Assembly (NCBI GenBank): GCA_019801415.1
Contig: JAHVJD010000003.1
Coordinates: 1 to 64,000, forward strand
Source of the DNA: Nocardioides marinus
GTDB taxonomy: Bacteria > Pseudomonadota > Alphaproteobacteria > Rhodobacterales > Rhodobacteraceae
Length of the DNA stretch: 64,000 nucleotides
Reading direction: 5' to 3'
Shown here: positions 52,114-61,848 of the stretch, piece by piece
Position numbering within the stretch: the first letter of the stretch is position 1
Layout of the letters: each line of letters begins with the position of its first letter
The notes under the pieces: generated by a model
What the model was told of the DNA's origin: nothing
What the model saw: the letters and a program-made list of their open reading frames with translations, nothing else
Database searches by the model: none
Made by a program: the position numbers and the translations under genes

Positions 52114-54252
52114 TTATTCCGCGGTTTCTTTCTTCTCCGGCTGGATTTCCTCGCCGGTTTCCTGGTCGACAACCTTCATCGACAGGCGGACCTTGCCGCG
52201 GTCGTCGAAGCCCAGCAGTTTGACCTTCACTTCCTGGCCTTCCTTCAGAACGTCCGAAGGATGGTTCAGGCGGCGGTTTTCGATCTGGGAGACATGCACC
52301 AGGCCGTCGCGCTTGCCGAAGAAGTTCACGAAGGCGCCGAAGTCGACGATCTTCACGACCTTGCCGGTGTAGATCGCACCTTCTTCCGGCTCTGCCACGA
52401 TCGAATGGATCATGTCATAGGCCTTCTGGATGGCGTCACCGTTCGGGCTGGCGATCTTGATGATGCCGTCGTCATTGATGTCGACCTTGGCGCCGGAGGT
52501 TTCCACGATCTCGCGGATCACCTTGCCGCCCGAGCCGATCACTTCACGGATCTTGTCGGTCGGGATCTGCATGGTTTCGATGCGCGGAGCGTGGACCGAG
52601 AACTCGTTGGTCTCGGACAGCGCCTTGCCCATCTCCTGCAGGATGTGCATCCGGCCGTCCTTGGCCTGGGCCAGGGCTTTCTCCATGATCTCGGGCGTGA
52701 TGCCCGCAACCTTGATGTCCATCTGCAGCGAGGTGATGCCGTTCTCGGTACCTGCCACCTTGAAGTCCATGTCGCCCAGGTGGTCTTCGTCGCCCAGGAT
52801 GTCCGACAGGATCGCGTAGGAGCCGTCATCTTCCAGGATCAGACCCATGGCCACACCAGCGACCGGCGCTTTCAGCGGCACGCCTGCATCCATCATCGAC
52901 AGCGAACCGCCGCAGACGGAAGCCATCGAGGAGGAGCCGTTGGATTCGGTGATCTCGGACACCACGCGAATGGTGTAGGGGAAGTCGGTCGGTGCCGGCA
53001 GAACTGCCTGCAGCGCGCGCCAGGCCAGCTTGCCGTGGCCGATTTCACGGCGACCGGGCGAACCAACGCGGCCCACTTCACCAACCGAGTAAGGCGGGAA
53101 GTTATAGTGCAGCAGGAAGTTGGATTTGAAGTTGCCGTGCAGCGCGTCGATGAACTGCTCGTCATCGCCGGTGCCCAGCGTGGTCACCGCCAGCGCCTGA
53201 GTTTCACCGCGGGTGAACAGGGCCGAGCCGTGGGTCCGCGGCAGAATACCGGTTTCAGCTACGATATCGCGAATCTCGTCGGTTTTGCGGCCGTCGATAC
53301 GCTTGCCGGTCTTGACCACGTCACCGCGCAGGATGCCCGCTTCGAGCTTCTTCAGCGCGGAACCGAGGTTCGCGTCTTCCAGCTGCTCTTCGGTCAGCTT
53401 TTCCTTGATGCTCTCACGTGCGGCGGCAACAGCGGCGGTGCGCTCCTGCTTGTCGGTGATCGCAAAGGCGGCGCGCATCTCGGCTTCGCCCGCGGCCTTC
53501 ACGGCCTCGTAGAGTTCGGAGTAGTCCGGCGGGGTGAAGTCGAAGGGCTCGTTCGCGGCTTCTTCGGCCAGCGAGATGATCAGGTCGATCACCGGCTGGA
53601 TCTGCTCGTGGGCGAATTTCACCGCACCCAGCATTTCGGCTTCGGACAGCTCGTAGGCTTCCGATTCCACCATCATCACCGCGTCCTTAGTACCGGCAAC
53701 AACCAGGTCCAGGCGCTGCTCGGGGTTCAGGCGCAGGTCCTGCATGTCATCGACGGTCGGGTTCAGAACGTATTCACCGTCCTCGAAGCCGACACGTGCG
53801 CCAGCAATCGGCCCCATGAAGGGAGCGCCGGACAGGGTCAGTGCAGCGGAGGCTGCGATCATCGCCACGATGTCGGGGTCATTGACCAGGTCGTGGCTCA
53901 GCACGGTGCACATCACCAGCACTTCGTTCTTGAAGCCGGGTGCGAACAGCGGGCGGATCGGACGGTCGATCAGGCGCGCGGTCAGCGTTTCCTTCTCGGT
54001 CGGGCGCGCTTCGCGCTTGAAGAAGCCGCCGGGCACCTTGCCCGCAGCGTAGTATTTTTCCTGGTAGTGGACGGTCAGCGGGAAGAAGTCCTGGCCGGGC
54101 TTCTGCTGACGGGCAAAGGTCACGTTGGCCATGACGCTGGTTTCACCCAGGGTGGCAATCACGGAGCCATCCGCCTGGCGGGCAACCTTGCCGGTTTCCA
54201 GTGTGAGCGTTTCCTCGCCCCACTGCATCGATTTTTTCGAAACGTTAAACAT
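52114..54252 (-). CDS. pnp: Polynucleotide phosphorylase
   Basis: A 712-residue 3'-5' exoribonuclease of the RNA degradosome. It has two RNase PH domains (about 10-225 and 315-545; [30 protein letters not shown] in the second), a linking helical domain, a KH domain ([17 protein letters not shown]) and an S1 domain ([21 protein letters not shown]), then an acidic tail. AGGATA precedes the ATG at 54252. It is the lone gene between its own terminator and the 230-base gap upstream, where its promoter must lie. It is not next to rpsO, its usual neighbour. Confidence 0.98.
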   Translation of the reverse strand: MFNVSKKSMQWGEETLTLETGKVARQADGSVIATLGETSVMANVTFARQQKPGQDFFPLTVHYQEKYYAAGKVPGGFFKREARPTEKETLTARLIDRPIRPLFAPGFKNEVLVMCTVLSHDLVNDPDIVAMIAASAALTLSGAPFMGPIAGARVGFEDGEYVLNPTVDDMQDLRLNPEQRLDLVVAGTKDAVMMVESEAYELSEAEMLGAVKFAHEQIQPVIDLIISLAEEAANEPFDFTPPDYSELYEAVKAAGEAEMRAAFAITDKQERTAAVAAARESIKEKLTEEQLEDANLGSALKKLEAGILRGDVVKTGKRIDGRKTDEIRDIVAETGILPRTHGSALFTRGETQALAVTTLGTGDDEQFIDALHGNFKSNFLLHYNFPPYSVGEVGRVGSPGRREIGHGKLAWRALQAVLPAPTDFPYTIRVVSEITESNGSSSMASVCGGSLSMMDAGVPLKAPVAGVAMGLILEDDGSYAILSDILGDEDHLGDMDFKVAGTENGITSLQMDIKVAGITPEIMEKALAQAKDGRMHILQEMGKALSETNEFSVHAPRIETMQIPTDKIREVIGSGGKVIREIVETSGAKVDINDDGIIKIASPNGDAIQKAYDMIHSIVAEPEEGAIYTGKVVKIVDFGAFVNFFGKRDGLVHVSQIENRRLNHPSDVLKEGQEVKVKLLGFDDRGKVRLSMKVVDQETGEEIQPEKKETAE

Positions 54253-54460
54253 CTAGCGTATCCTGTATGGGAGCGCTCCCGGCCCTCCGGGTCTCCCGTT
54301 TGCGTGGCGGCCCCATTGCCGCCGGCCCCATCTATCTTGCTTTCGCGTGCCAGGGCCCGGGCACATCGTCTCAGATAGGCCGCCCTTACATGAGTTTGGG
54401 GAAAAATGAAAGGGTGCGCGCAGGGGCTGACCGCTTTCAGCAGCCCTGCGCCTAGCGAGA

Positions 54461-54477
54461 CGGGGCCGACGGCCCCG
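54461..54477 (-). terminator. Hairpin after the M16 peptidase operon
   Basis: Tight stem cggggcc / ggccccg with a three-base loop directly after the stop codon of the last M16 gene. There is no strong T tract, so it may work only partly. Confidence 0.5.
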
Positions 54478-54483
54478 CATCAT

Positions 54484-55803
54484 TCAATTGGTGGTTTCCA
54501 ACCCAGCAGGCCGACCGACAATGGTGAAATGCAGCCCATCGGGATCCATGAAACGCGCCGCAAAGCTGTTCAGCTGCTCCAGCGTCACCGCGTTGATGCG
54601 ATCGTTCCGGGTTTCGACATAGCTGATCGGAAGATCATCCATCTGCATCCCCGTCAGAATCGAGGCTATGCGACCATTGCCGTCGAAGCGCAGCGGGTAG
54701 GCTCCGGTCAGGTAGGTCTGCGCATCGCGCAATTCCTGTTCGCTCACCCCCTCCTCGGCCATCCGTCGCCATTCGTCACGGATCACCTGCACGGCCTCTG
54801 CCATCTTGGCATTATCAGACGCAACCGACCCCATGTAGACCGCAGCCAGATCGCGCGGCACGAGGTACGAGTAAATCCCATACGTCAGCCCGCGTTTTTC
54901 CCGCACCTCGGTCATCAAGCGCGATTCAAATGAGCCGCCGCCGAGAATCTGGTTCATGACATAGGCGGTGAAGAAATCGGGATCATGCCGCTTGATGCCT
55001 TTCTGGCCGAAAATGGCAACCGACTGCGGCGTGTCGAAATCCACCACGGTCACGCCGCCCTTGATCTGAACCTCTGCCGGACCGGGGATCGGCGCGCCAG
55101 TCTCGGGCAGCTGTCCCAGCAGCTCATCCAGCAAGACCTCCAACTCCGGTGCGGAGATGTCACCGACTGCGCTGATGAACACGCGATCCCGGGCAAAGAC
55201 AGCCTCATGGGCGTCGAATATGTCCTGCCGACTGAGCGCGGAGACGCTTTCGATCGTCCCCTTGCCATCGCTGCCGTATGGATGATCGCCAAACGCCATG
55301 CGGGCAAAGGCACGGTTGGCGATCTGATTGGGGTTCTTCGCATCGGCGCGCAGCCCGGCCAGAATCTGCGCCCGCACCCGGTCCAGCGCATCCTGATCAA
55401 AGCGCGGCTCGAACAGGGTCTGGCGCAACAGGGCCATGGCCGCATCGCGGTTCTCCGTCAGGAAGCGCGCGGAAATCGACACGGCATCCTTGTCCGCATC
55501 ATACCCGACGTCAGCCGCCAGGGACTCCAGCGCGCGCGCATATTCCTGTGCCCGCAAATCGCCTGCCCCTTCCTCCAGCAGGCCGGTCATCAGGTAAACG
55601 GACCCTCGCTTGCCCGGCGCATCCAGCGACGTGCCACCGCGGAACCGCAATTCGAGGGCGGTGAAGGGAATCGTGTGATCTTCGACCAGCCAGGCGGTGA
55701 AGCCGCCCGGAGAGGTCACCTCCTGGATCTTCACCCCGGCCAAGGCGGGTAATGCGATCCAAATAGCAATCAGCGCGGCAGCGACCAGTTTCAACGCCTT
55801 CAT
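54484..55803 (-). CDS. M16-family peptidase-like protein, non-catalytic subunit
   Basis: A 439-residue exported protein (signal MKALKLVAAALIAIWIALPALA) with the M16 fold. The zinc motif HxxEH is not conserved: the matching place reads VYLMTGLLEEGAG. The R/Y pair of the second domain is kept (EKRGLTYGIYSYLVP), as expected for the non-catalytic partner of two-subunit M16 proteases. It overlaps the upstream catalytic subunit by four bases (ATGA), so the pair is surely made together in the periplasm. Confidence 0.92.
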   Translation of the reverse strand: MKALKLVAAALIAIWIALPALAGVKIQEVTSPGGFTAWLVEDHTIPFTALELRFRGGTSLDAPGKRGSVYLMTGLLEEGAGDLRAQEYARALESLAADVGYDADKDAVSISARFLTENRDAAMALLRQTLFEPRFDQDALDRVRAQILAGLRADAKNPNQIANRAFARMAFGDHPYGSDGKGTIESVSALSRQDIFDAHEAVFARDRVFISAVGDISAPELEVLLDELLGQLPETGAPIPGPAEVQIKGGVTVVDFDTPQSVAIFGQKGIKRHDPDFFTAYVMNQILGGGSFESRLMTEVREKRGLTYGIYSYLVPRDLAAVYMGSVASDNAKMAEAVQVIRDEWRRMAEEGVSEQELRDAQTYLTGAYPLRFDGNGRIASILTGMQMDDLPISYVETRNDRINAVTLEQLNSFAARFMDPDGLHFTIVGRPAGLETTN

Positions 55804-57143
55804 TGCGTGACCTCCACATCGCGGGACATCCAGCCGGTAACCGAGGTTTCCGGGCGCAGCACTTCTTGCGCCGCTGCGATGATTTCATCTGCGGTAATCG
55901 ATTGCAGGATCTTCGGCCACTCCTGCACATCCTGCACCGTGAGCCCAATGCTCAGCGCCCGCCCGTAGCGGTTGGCGATGCCATTGACGTTATCCCGGTC
56001 ATAAATCTCGGCCGCGCGCAGTTGCAACTTGATCCGCTCCAATTGCTGCGGATCCACGCCTTCGCTCAGGAAACGGGCAATGCTGGCATCCAGCGCCGCC
56101 TCGGCCTCCTGCATGCTGACCCCCTCGGCGGGAACGATCAGGAAGGTAAAGGTCGTGTCATCCAGCGTGCTGCCGGAGTAGAACGCACCGGTGTAAACCG
56201 CGACCTGCTGATCGAATTGCAGGGCATCAGCCAGATAGGACGTGTTGCCTCCCCCCAGCAGCTCGGCCAGCAAATAGAGAGCGGCCGCCTTTTCCTGTGC
56301 GCCACTGTCGCGCTCCGGGGCCAGATACGAACGCTGCACATAGGGCTGGGCAACCCGGGGATCGGTAAAATTCAATCGCCGTGCCGCGGTCTGGGGTGGC
56401 TCCTGGCTGCGGAACCGTGGCGGCAGGTCGGGGTTTGGGGGGATGACGCCATAGTATTTCTCCGCCAGCTGCCGCACCTCTTCGGGGTCGACATCACCCG
56501 AGACGATCAGAATGGCGTTGTTGGGCGCGTAATAGGTCCGGTAGAAGGACAGGGCGTCCTCCATGTCCAGGCTTTCCATCTCGTGGCGCCAGCCGATCAC
56601 CGGCTGACCGTAGCGATGGTTGAGATACTGCACCGCCTGCAGCTGTTCGCGAAAGAGGGCCACCGGGTCATTGTCCGTGCGCTGGCTGCGTTCCTCGAGG
56701 ATAACTTCGCGCTCGGTCTCGATGTCTTCGGGTTTGAGGCGCAGATTGGTCATGCGATCGCTTTCCATCTGCATCATCAACTCCAGCCGGTCAGCCGCGA
56801 CGCGCTGGTAATAGGCGGTGTAATCGTAGCTGGTGAAGGCGTTGTCCTGACCGCCATTGGCACGCACGGTCGCGGAGAGCTCCCCAGGGGCCAGCTTGTC
56901 CGTGCCCTTGAACAGAAGATGTTCCAGGAAATGAGCCACCCCCGACTGTCCCGGAGGTTCATCCGCCGAGCCCGCCCGGTACCAGACCATCTGCTGCACC
57001 ACCGGCGCGCGGTGATCCTCGATCACCACCACCTCCATGCCATTATCCAGCGTAAACGCCGTTACAGCCTCATCCTCGGCCCGCAACGGGCCGGTCAGGA
57101 CGGCGACAAGCGCCGCCATGGCCAAAGTGATCCTTTGGATCAT
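55800..57143 (-). CDS. M16-family zinc metallopeptidase, catalytic subunit
   Basis: A 447-residue periplasmic protease. After a signal peptide (MIQRITLAMAALVAVLTGPLRA) the zinc motif His71-x-x-Glu74-His75 is intact (VAHFLEHLLFKGT) and the distal Glu lies in ETEREVILEE. The ATG at 57143 has GGAGGA upstream; the longer open frame has no family similarity. With the following gene it forms a catalytic/structural pair like bacterial two-component M16 peptidases. Substrates are unknown; envelope peptide clearance is likely. Confidence 0.94.
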   Translation of the reverse strand: MIQRITLAMAALVAVLTGPLRAEDEAVTAFTLDNGMEVVVIEDHRAPVVQQMVWYRAGSADEPPGQSGVAHFLEHLLFKGTDKLAPGELSATVRANGGQDNAFTSYDYTAYYQRVAADRLELMMQMESDRMTNLRLKPEDIETEREVILEERSQRTDNDPVALFREQLQAVQYLNHRYGQPVIGWRHEMESLDMEDALSFYRTYYAPNNAILIVSGDVDPEEVRQLAEKYYGVIPPNPDLPPRFRSQEPPQTAARRLNFTDPRVAQPYVQRSYLAPERDSGAQEKAAALYLLAELLGGGNTSYLADALQFDQQVAVYTGAFYSGSTLDDTTFTFLIVPAEGVSMQEAEAALDASIARFLSEGVDPQQLERIKLQLRAAEIYDRDNVNGIANRYGRALSIGLTVQDVQEWPKILQSITADEIIAAAQEVLRPETSVTGWMSRDVEVTQ

Positions 57144-57313
57144 CCGGCATCCTCCAATCTCTGCACCTTGCGCCTGCCCAGCGCGGTGCGCTTTTTTTCT
57201 GCTCATGCCCATCGCGGCCACGGCGTGGCTTTTTGAGGCCGCGGGCGCGATGAATGACGTAAAACTACGCTGCTGCTGGCGTCTTGCAAGACCGGCTGGC
57301 AGAAATGTGAGAC

Positions 57314-57835
57314 TCAGGAACCATCAGCGGGCGGCGCGGAGGGCGTAGGCACCCCGGCGCGGCGGAACTGCTGGTTGACCGTGTGCGGATCCAGCGTCTG
57401 ACGCTTGTAGGCGTCGCTGTAGCGGTCCACGTTGAACAGCTTGAAGCGCGCGGTCCGGTTCTCCCGCTTGCGGAACGCGGCATCCTCGGCCGCCAGCGAC
57501 TCGCGGATATCCGGCTGCACGCCATAGCGGCCAGAACTGCGCACCAGCGCCAGATCACGTTCCGGCACGGCGTCTCCGGCGGCCAGCAATGCTGGCGAGC
57601 CGCCCAGCGCTGCCACGGCATCGGCATTGGGATTGGGGTCGGTTATATTGGCGCCTCCCGGCGTCGGTACCGGCAACTGCGCATAGCTTTCGGGCTGACT
57701 CAGCGGTTTGGCGGGCAGCACCAGAAATTCATCCGGCCCGGTGCCGGGCTTCTGAAGCTCGCGCAGACCACCCTTGGAGCAGCCGGCCAGCGCCACGATA
57801 CCTGCCAGAACGATCACACCAAACGGGATCTTCAT
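57314..57835 (-). CDS. DUF3035-family lipoprotein
   Basis: A 173-residue lipoprotein. The signal MKIPFGVIVLAGIVALAGC ends in a lipobox (LAGC, Cys19), and the mature part has the DUF3035 pattern GPDEFLVLPAKPLSQPESY near its start, with Pro-rich stretches and a charged C-terminal half (RKRENRTARFKLFNVDRYSDAYKRQ). The family is typical of Rhodobacterales; its role is unknown but the location right after lspA and before M16 peptidases suggests an envelope function. The ATG at 57835 is chosen; an upstream in-frame start lacks a signal. Confidence 0.87.
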   Translation of the reverse strand: MKIPFGVIVLAGIVALAGCSKGGLRELQKPGTGPDEFLVLPAKPLSQPESYAQLPVPTPGGANITDPNPNADAVAALGGSPALLAAGDAVPERDLALVRSSGRYGVQPDIRESLAAEDAAFRKRENRTARFKLFNVDRYSDAYKRQTLDPHTVNQQFRRAGVPTPSAPPADGS

Positions 57836-57889
57836 GCCCCAAACTCCTGCCTGTTTCCCGGCGCTTTTAACGTATTTGCAATCCAAGGT

Positions 57890-58372
57890 CTACGCAGGGT
57901 TTTTCGATCGACCCTCGAACAGGATCAGGCCGGCGGCCCCAGCAAAAATGAAGATGTCGGCGACATTGAAGACGAAGGGGTTACGAATGCCGCAACAGGA
58001 CATGTTCAGGAAATCCAGCACATAGCCATAAAGCAAACGGTCAACCACGTTGCCAAGCGCTCCGCCGATCACAAGACCGGCGGACAGTGGCATCATCCAG
58101 TGACCGTGCTTGCCGCGGCGGATCCAGACCACCAATGCCACGCAGATCACCAGTGACAGCCCGATCAGGATCCAGCGCGCGGCATCATCTCCGCCGCCGA
58201 ACAGGCCGAAATTGATTCCGGTATTCTCGCCGTAGCGAAAATTCAGAATGGGTGGCAGCACGTCGATCCGCAGGCGCTGGTCCAGCGCCATCCAATGTAC
58301 GACCAGATACTTGCTGACCTGATCGGCCAACAGGGACAAGACCGCGCCCCAGATCATCAAACGTGCTGCCAT
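57890..58372 (-). CDS. lspA: Lipoprotein signal peptidase (signal peptidase II)
   Basis: A 160-residue inner-membrane aspartic protease that removes the signal peptide of prolipoproteins. Four membrane spans and both catalytic Asp segments are visible: GGALGNVVDRL and FVFNVADIFIF; DQVSKYLVV at the N-terminus is also conserved. It follows purH by 17 bases and precedes the gene for a lipoprotein that it would process. Confidence 0.96.
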   Translation of the reverse strand: MAARLMIWGAVLSLLADQVSKYLVVHWMALDQRLRIDVLPPILNFRYGENTGINFGLFGGGDDAARWILIGLSLVICVALVVWIRRGKHGHWMMPLSAGLVIGGALGNVVDRLLYGYVLDFLNMSCCGIRNPFVFNVADIFIFAGAAGLILFEGRSKNPA

Positions 58373-58389
58373 GTCTTGTGATGCCCTGC

Positions 58390-59979
58390 TCAGTGGCGGA
58401 AGTGACGCATGCCGGTAAAGACCATCGCAAGGCCAGCGTCATTCGCCGCCTTGATGACCTCGTCGTCGCGCATCGAACCACCCGGCTGGATCACGCAGGC
58501 CCCACCTGCCGCCGCAGCCTCGAGCAGCCCGTCCGCAAAGGGGAAAAAGGCGTCGGACGCAACCGCGCAGCCTTTGGCAAGGCTTTCCTTCAGACCCAGC
58601 TCTGCAGCCATGCGACCTGCCTTCGCAGCGGCAACATTGGCGCTGTCAAGACGGCTCATCTGCCCCGCCCCGACGCCCACGGTGGCGTTGTCCTTCACAT
58701 AGACGATGGCGTTGGATTTCACGTGCTTGGCAACTTTCCAGGCAAACAGAAGATCCTGCATCTGCGCGTCGGTCGGCGCCTTGTCGGTGACCACTTTCAG
58801 GTCATCCATGCTGACGTAGCCCACGTCCTTGTCCTGAACCAACATGCCGCCGGCCACTTGCTTGTAGGCGACGATGGGCTGACGCGGATCCGGCAGACCG
58901 TCGGTCAGCAGCAGGCGCAGGTTCTTCTTGGCGGCGAAGATTTCCTTGGCTTCCTCGGATGCGCCGGGGGCGATCACCACTTCGGTGAAGATCTCGGTGA
59001 TCTTCCTGGCGGTGTCCGCATCGAGCGGCTGGTTCAGCGCCACGATGCCGCCAAAGGCCGAGGTGCGATCGCAGTCGAAGGCCTTCTGGTAGGCTTCCGC
59101 CAGAGAGGCCCCCTTGGCGACGCCGCAGGGGTTGGCGTGCTTGATGATGGCCACCGCGGCGCTTTCCGCCGGGTCGAACTCGGCGACGAGCTCATAGGCT
59201 GCATCCGTGTCGTTAATGTTGTTGTAGGACAGCTCCTTGCCCTGCAACTGCTGGGCAGTGGCGACGCCGGGGCGGCCCGAGCCATCGGTGTAGAACGCCG
59301 CTTCCTGGTGGCTGTTCTCGCCATAGCGCAGCGTCTGCTTCAGCTCACCGGCGAAGGCGCGGCGGCGCGGGGTCTTCTCCTCCAGCGCCGAGGCCATCCA
59401 GTTCGAGACCGCGGAGTCATAAGCCGCGGTGCGGGCATAGGCGTTCTGCGCCAGCCGCTGGCGGAAGCGGTAGCTGGTCTGACCATCGTTGGTGTCCAGT
59501 TCACCCAGCAGCGCCTCGTAGTCCTGCACGTCGGTCACCACGTTCACGAAAGCGTGGTTCTTGGCTGCGGCACGGATCATCGCCGGACCGCCGATGTCGA
59601 TGTTTTCGATCATCTCGTCATAGTCGGCCCCGCGGGCCAGCGCCGCCTCGAACGGGTAGAGGTTCACCACCAGCAGGTCGATGGCGCCGATGCCGTGCTC
59701 GTTCATGGCCGCAACGTGGGTGTCATTGTCGCGCAGCGCCAGCAGGCCGCCATGCACCATCGGATGCAGGGTTTTCACCCGGCCGTCCATCATCTCGGGA
59801 AAGCCGGTGACCTCGGCGACGTCTTTCACGGTCAGCCCGGCATCGCGCAGCGCCTTGGCGGAACCGCCGGTGGACAGCAGCTCGACACCGCGCGCGGCCA
59901 GCGCCTTGCCCAGCTCGATCAGGCCGGTCTTGTCGGATACGGAAAGCAGCGCACGGCGTACGGGGTGAAGGTCGGTCAT
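58390..59979 (-). CDS. purH: Bifunctional AICAR transformylase / IMP cyclohydrolase
   Basis: A 529-residue enzyme carrying out the last two steps of purine synthesis. The N-terminal IMP cyclohydrolase domain begins [24 protein letters not shown] and includes [13 protein letters not shown]; the C-terminal transformylase has [28 protein letters not shown] (with the catalytic Lys-His) and [10 protein letters not shown]. Length is normal. It sits between a heparinase-like gene (24 bases upstream) and lspA, an arrangement that recurs in Rhodobacterales to my knowledge. Confidence 0.97.
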   Translation of the reverse strand: MTDLHPVRRALLSVSDKTGLIELGKALAARGVELLSTGGSAKALRDAGLTVKDVAEVTGFPEMMDGRVKTLHPMVHGGLLALRDNDTHVAAMNEHGIGAIDLLVVNLYPFEAALARGADYDEMIENIDIGGPAMIRAAAKNHAFVNVVTDVQDYEALLGELDTNDGQTSYRFRQRLAQNAYARTAAYDSAVSNWMASALEEKTPRRRAFAGELKQTLRYGENSHQEAAFYTDGSGRPGVATAQQLQGKELSYNNINDTDAAYELVAEFDPAESAAVAIIKHANPCGVAKGASLAEAYQKAFDCDRTSAFGGIVALNQPLDADTARKITEIFTEVVIAPGASEEAKEIFAAKKNLRLLLTDGLPDPRQPIVAYKQVAGGMLVQDKDVGYVSMDDLKVVTDKAPTDAQMQDLLFAWKVAKHVKSNAIVYVKDNATVGVGAGQMSRLDSANVAAAKAGRMAAELGLKESLAKGCAVASDAFFPFADGLLEAAAAGGACVIQPGGSMRDDEVIKAANDAGLAMVFTGMRHFRH

Positions 59980-60003
59980 GGCAGGGCGGTCCTTTTCAAA
60001 GGC

Positions 60004-61746
60004 TCAGTCAAACGTCTCGGGTTCGTCCCGGTTCAGGTCTCGCACGGCAATCGCAGTCTCCTGCGCCTTGCTGAGCGTCCACCGGACGCGGGTGGCATAC
60101 TGCATCGCCCGCCCGGATAAAACGATCTGCATTGCCGCACGCGGCTTCAAGCGGGTCTTTTCCAGGTAAACGCTTGGCTCCAGCCGCAGCTGGCAGGCCC
60201 CATCATGGCGAAACACCCAGATTTCCCCGCTCTTGAGCGCCATGGATACCGCCGCGCCGCCCAAGTCAAGGGTTGCATCCACATCCGGGTGCAGATGCAA
60301 CCGAATATCAAAGGCAACACCGCCCTCCGGGCTGGTTTTGCAGATCTTGTCGAAACGACGCTTGGCGGCATCCTCCAGCGCCACCAGCATGTCTTCACCG
60401 CTCAGGGTCCGCCCATCGAAGGACAGGTCCAGTGTCCGCGCATGGGTGAGGCCGAACTGATGCACATAGCCGTTGTGCCCGCCCTGAAAACGGCTGCCGT
60501 CCGCCAAGTCGCTCAGCTCCAGCGGCACATCATCCGGGGCCTCGATCAGCTGCTCGTGGCCGGTGGTCTTATGCGGGGGCGCCAGGCGGGCGCTGGAATG
60601 CCCCTCGATGCACAGGGTGGTATGCGATGGCGTCGCGCGTCCGGCCCGACGCCATTCGACACCGAAAGTTTCCCCCGAGCCGCAGTTGACGATCAGCGGT
60701 CGCCGTCCGGAGGTCAGTTCGAACGCCAGTGTCGACGCATGACCCGAATTGGACGCCCGCCCGCTTGGTGGCGCCGAGGCATCAACAATGACGGAGGTAC
60801 GCCGCGCCGCCAGACGGGCATAGCCCATCGCGAGACCGTCAGCCTTGCGGGCGGGAATCTGGCTGGCGGCCAGCGCGTGATCCAGCCTGCCTTCCAGACC
60901 GCGCCCACCGCCGTGGAACCGCGCCAGACCACCATCGCTGTGTCGCAGCGTGCGCAGGGTCGGCGCAATCCGTTCGATCGCAGCGAGGTGGGCGGCCGGG
61001 ACGGTACGGCCGGCTTCCCGCAACGCGGCGGCCGCCCAGATCAGCAAGGTAAAGACCTCAAGCAATTCCTCGGGGTTGCGGGTCGGCACCCCGCCCTGCA
61101 GATCAATCTGCGCATCGCATTCCGACGCCAGCGCCCGCACCGCCGGATCCGCCAGCTCCTCGCGGCCCTGCAAGGCGAGGCCCGCATAGATCAACCCGCA
61201 GAGCGCCTCGAACCGGGGCAACCCCGGCGCGGCCCCCTGCCAGCGTTGGGCCAGGTACCAGGTTTGCCGTGACAGGGACCGATAGAAGGCTTCGGTTTCC
61301 GCCCTGTCCTTGCCGCTCAACAGAAAGAGCGCGTGGTTGATCCAGCGGATCACCCGCCGCCCCGTGAGATCCGGCAGCCAAGCAACACCGCCGCCGGTTC
61401 CATGCTGCTCTATCCAGCCCCAGACCCATTTCTGCGCCTTGGCGCGGGCTTTGAAATCCCCGACCGCTGCCAGATCGTCCAACCAGGCAAACCCATGTCG
61501 TTCACAGTCGAAGGCGGCATCCGGGGCGGCGACTTCCCACAAGCCGGTATCCGCCGTTTCCACCAGGTAACCGGCAAAGAGCAAGTTGCCCGCCACGAGC
61601 TGACGACCGCGCGCAAAACTGCCGATCGTGCGCGGTTCGGGTTGCGACACAAAGCCTGTCGCCGCCGGTTCCTTACGCGCACGCCAGGCATAATACCGGT
61701 TCAACAGCCGGGTGCCGCGCCCCGCCAATCTGTCATATGTGGACAT
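60004..61746 (-). CDS. Heparinase II/III-like protein
   Basis: A 580-residue protein with an alpha/alpha toroid N-terminal half (HGFAWLDDLAAVGDFKARAKAQ, EVFTLLIWAAAAL) and a beta-sandwich Hepar_II_III domain in the C-terminal half (NSGHASTLAFELTSGRRPLIVNCG, ATPSHTTLCIEGHSSA). The family includes polysaccharide lyases, yet this housekeeping version, found beside rsmB and purH, is not a dedicated polysaccharide-use gene; its substrate is unknown. No signal peptide is seen, which is odd for a lyase. The GAGGCA site and the ATG at 61746 fit. Confidence 0.87.
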   Translation of the reverse strand: MSTYDRLAGRGTRLLNRYYAWRARKEPAATGFVSQPEPRTIGSFARGRQLVAGNLLFAGYLVETADTGLWEVAAPDAAFDCERHGFAWLDDLAAVGDFKARAKAQKWVWGWIEQHGTGGGVAWLPDLTGRRVIRWINHALFLLSGKDRAETEAFYRSLSRQTWYLAQRWQGAAPGLPRFEALCGLIYAGLALQGREELADPAVRALASECDAQIDLQGGVPTRNPEELLEVFTLLIWAAAALREAGRTVPAAHLAAIERIAPTLRTLRHSDGGLARFHGGGRGLEGRLDHALAASQIPARKADGLAMGYARLAARRTSVIVDASAPPSGRASNSGHASTLAFELTSGRRPLIVNCGSGETFGVEWRRAGRATPSHTTLCIEGHSSARLAPPHKTTGHEQLIEAPDDVPLELSDLADGSRFQGGHNGYVHQFGLTHARTLDLSFDGRTLSGEDMLVALEDAAKRRFDKICKTSPEGGVAFDIRLHLHPDVDATLDLGGAAVSMALKSGEIWVFRHDGACQLRLEPSVYLEKTRLKPRAAMQIVLSGRAMQYATRVRWTLSKAQETAIAVRDLNRDEPETFD

Positions 61747-61848
61747 GCTCTATCTGCCTCACGCCAAAGCCTTTCGGGGGCGTTTTGGCGAAAGCATAGC
61801 GCGCAGCGAACGGCAAGTCACCGGCGAATGGTCAGGCTGTCCGGTGGC

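Noticed and set aside
52261-54378. 705-codon plus-strand open frame
   Set aside because: Antisense shadow of pnp: it follows from the high third-position GC of the true gene, its translation is His/Arg/Gln-rich without domains, and it has no ribosome site.
58363-60120. 585-codon plus-strand open frame
   Set aside because: Antisense shadow of purH.
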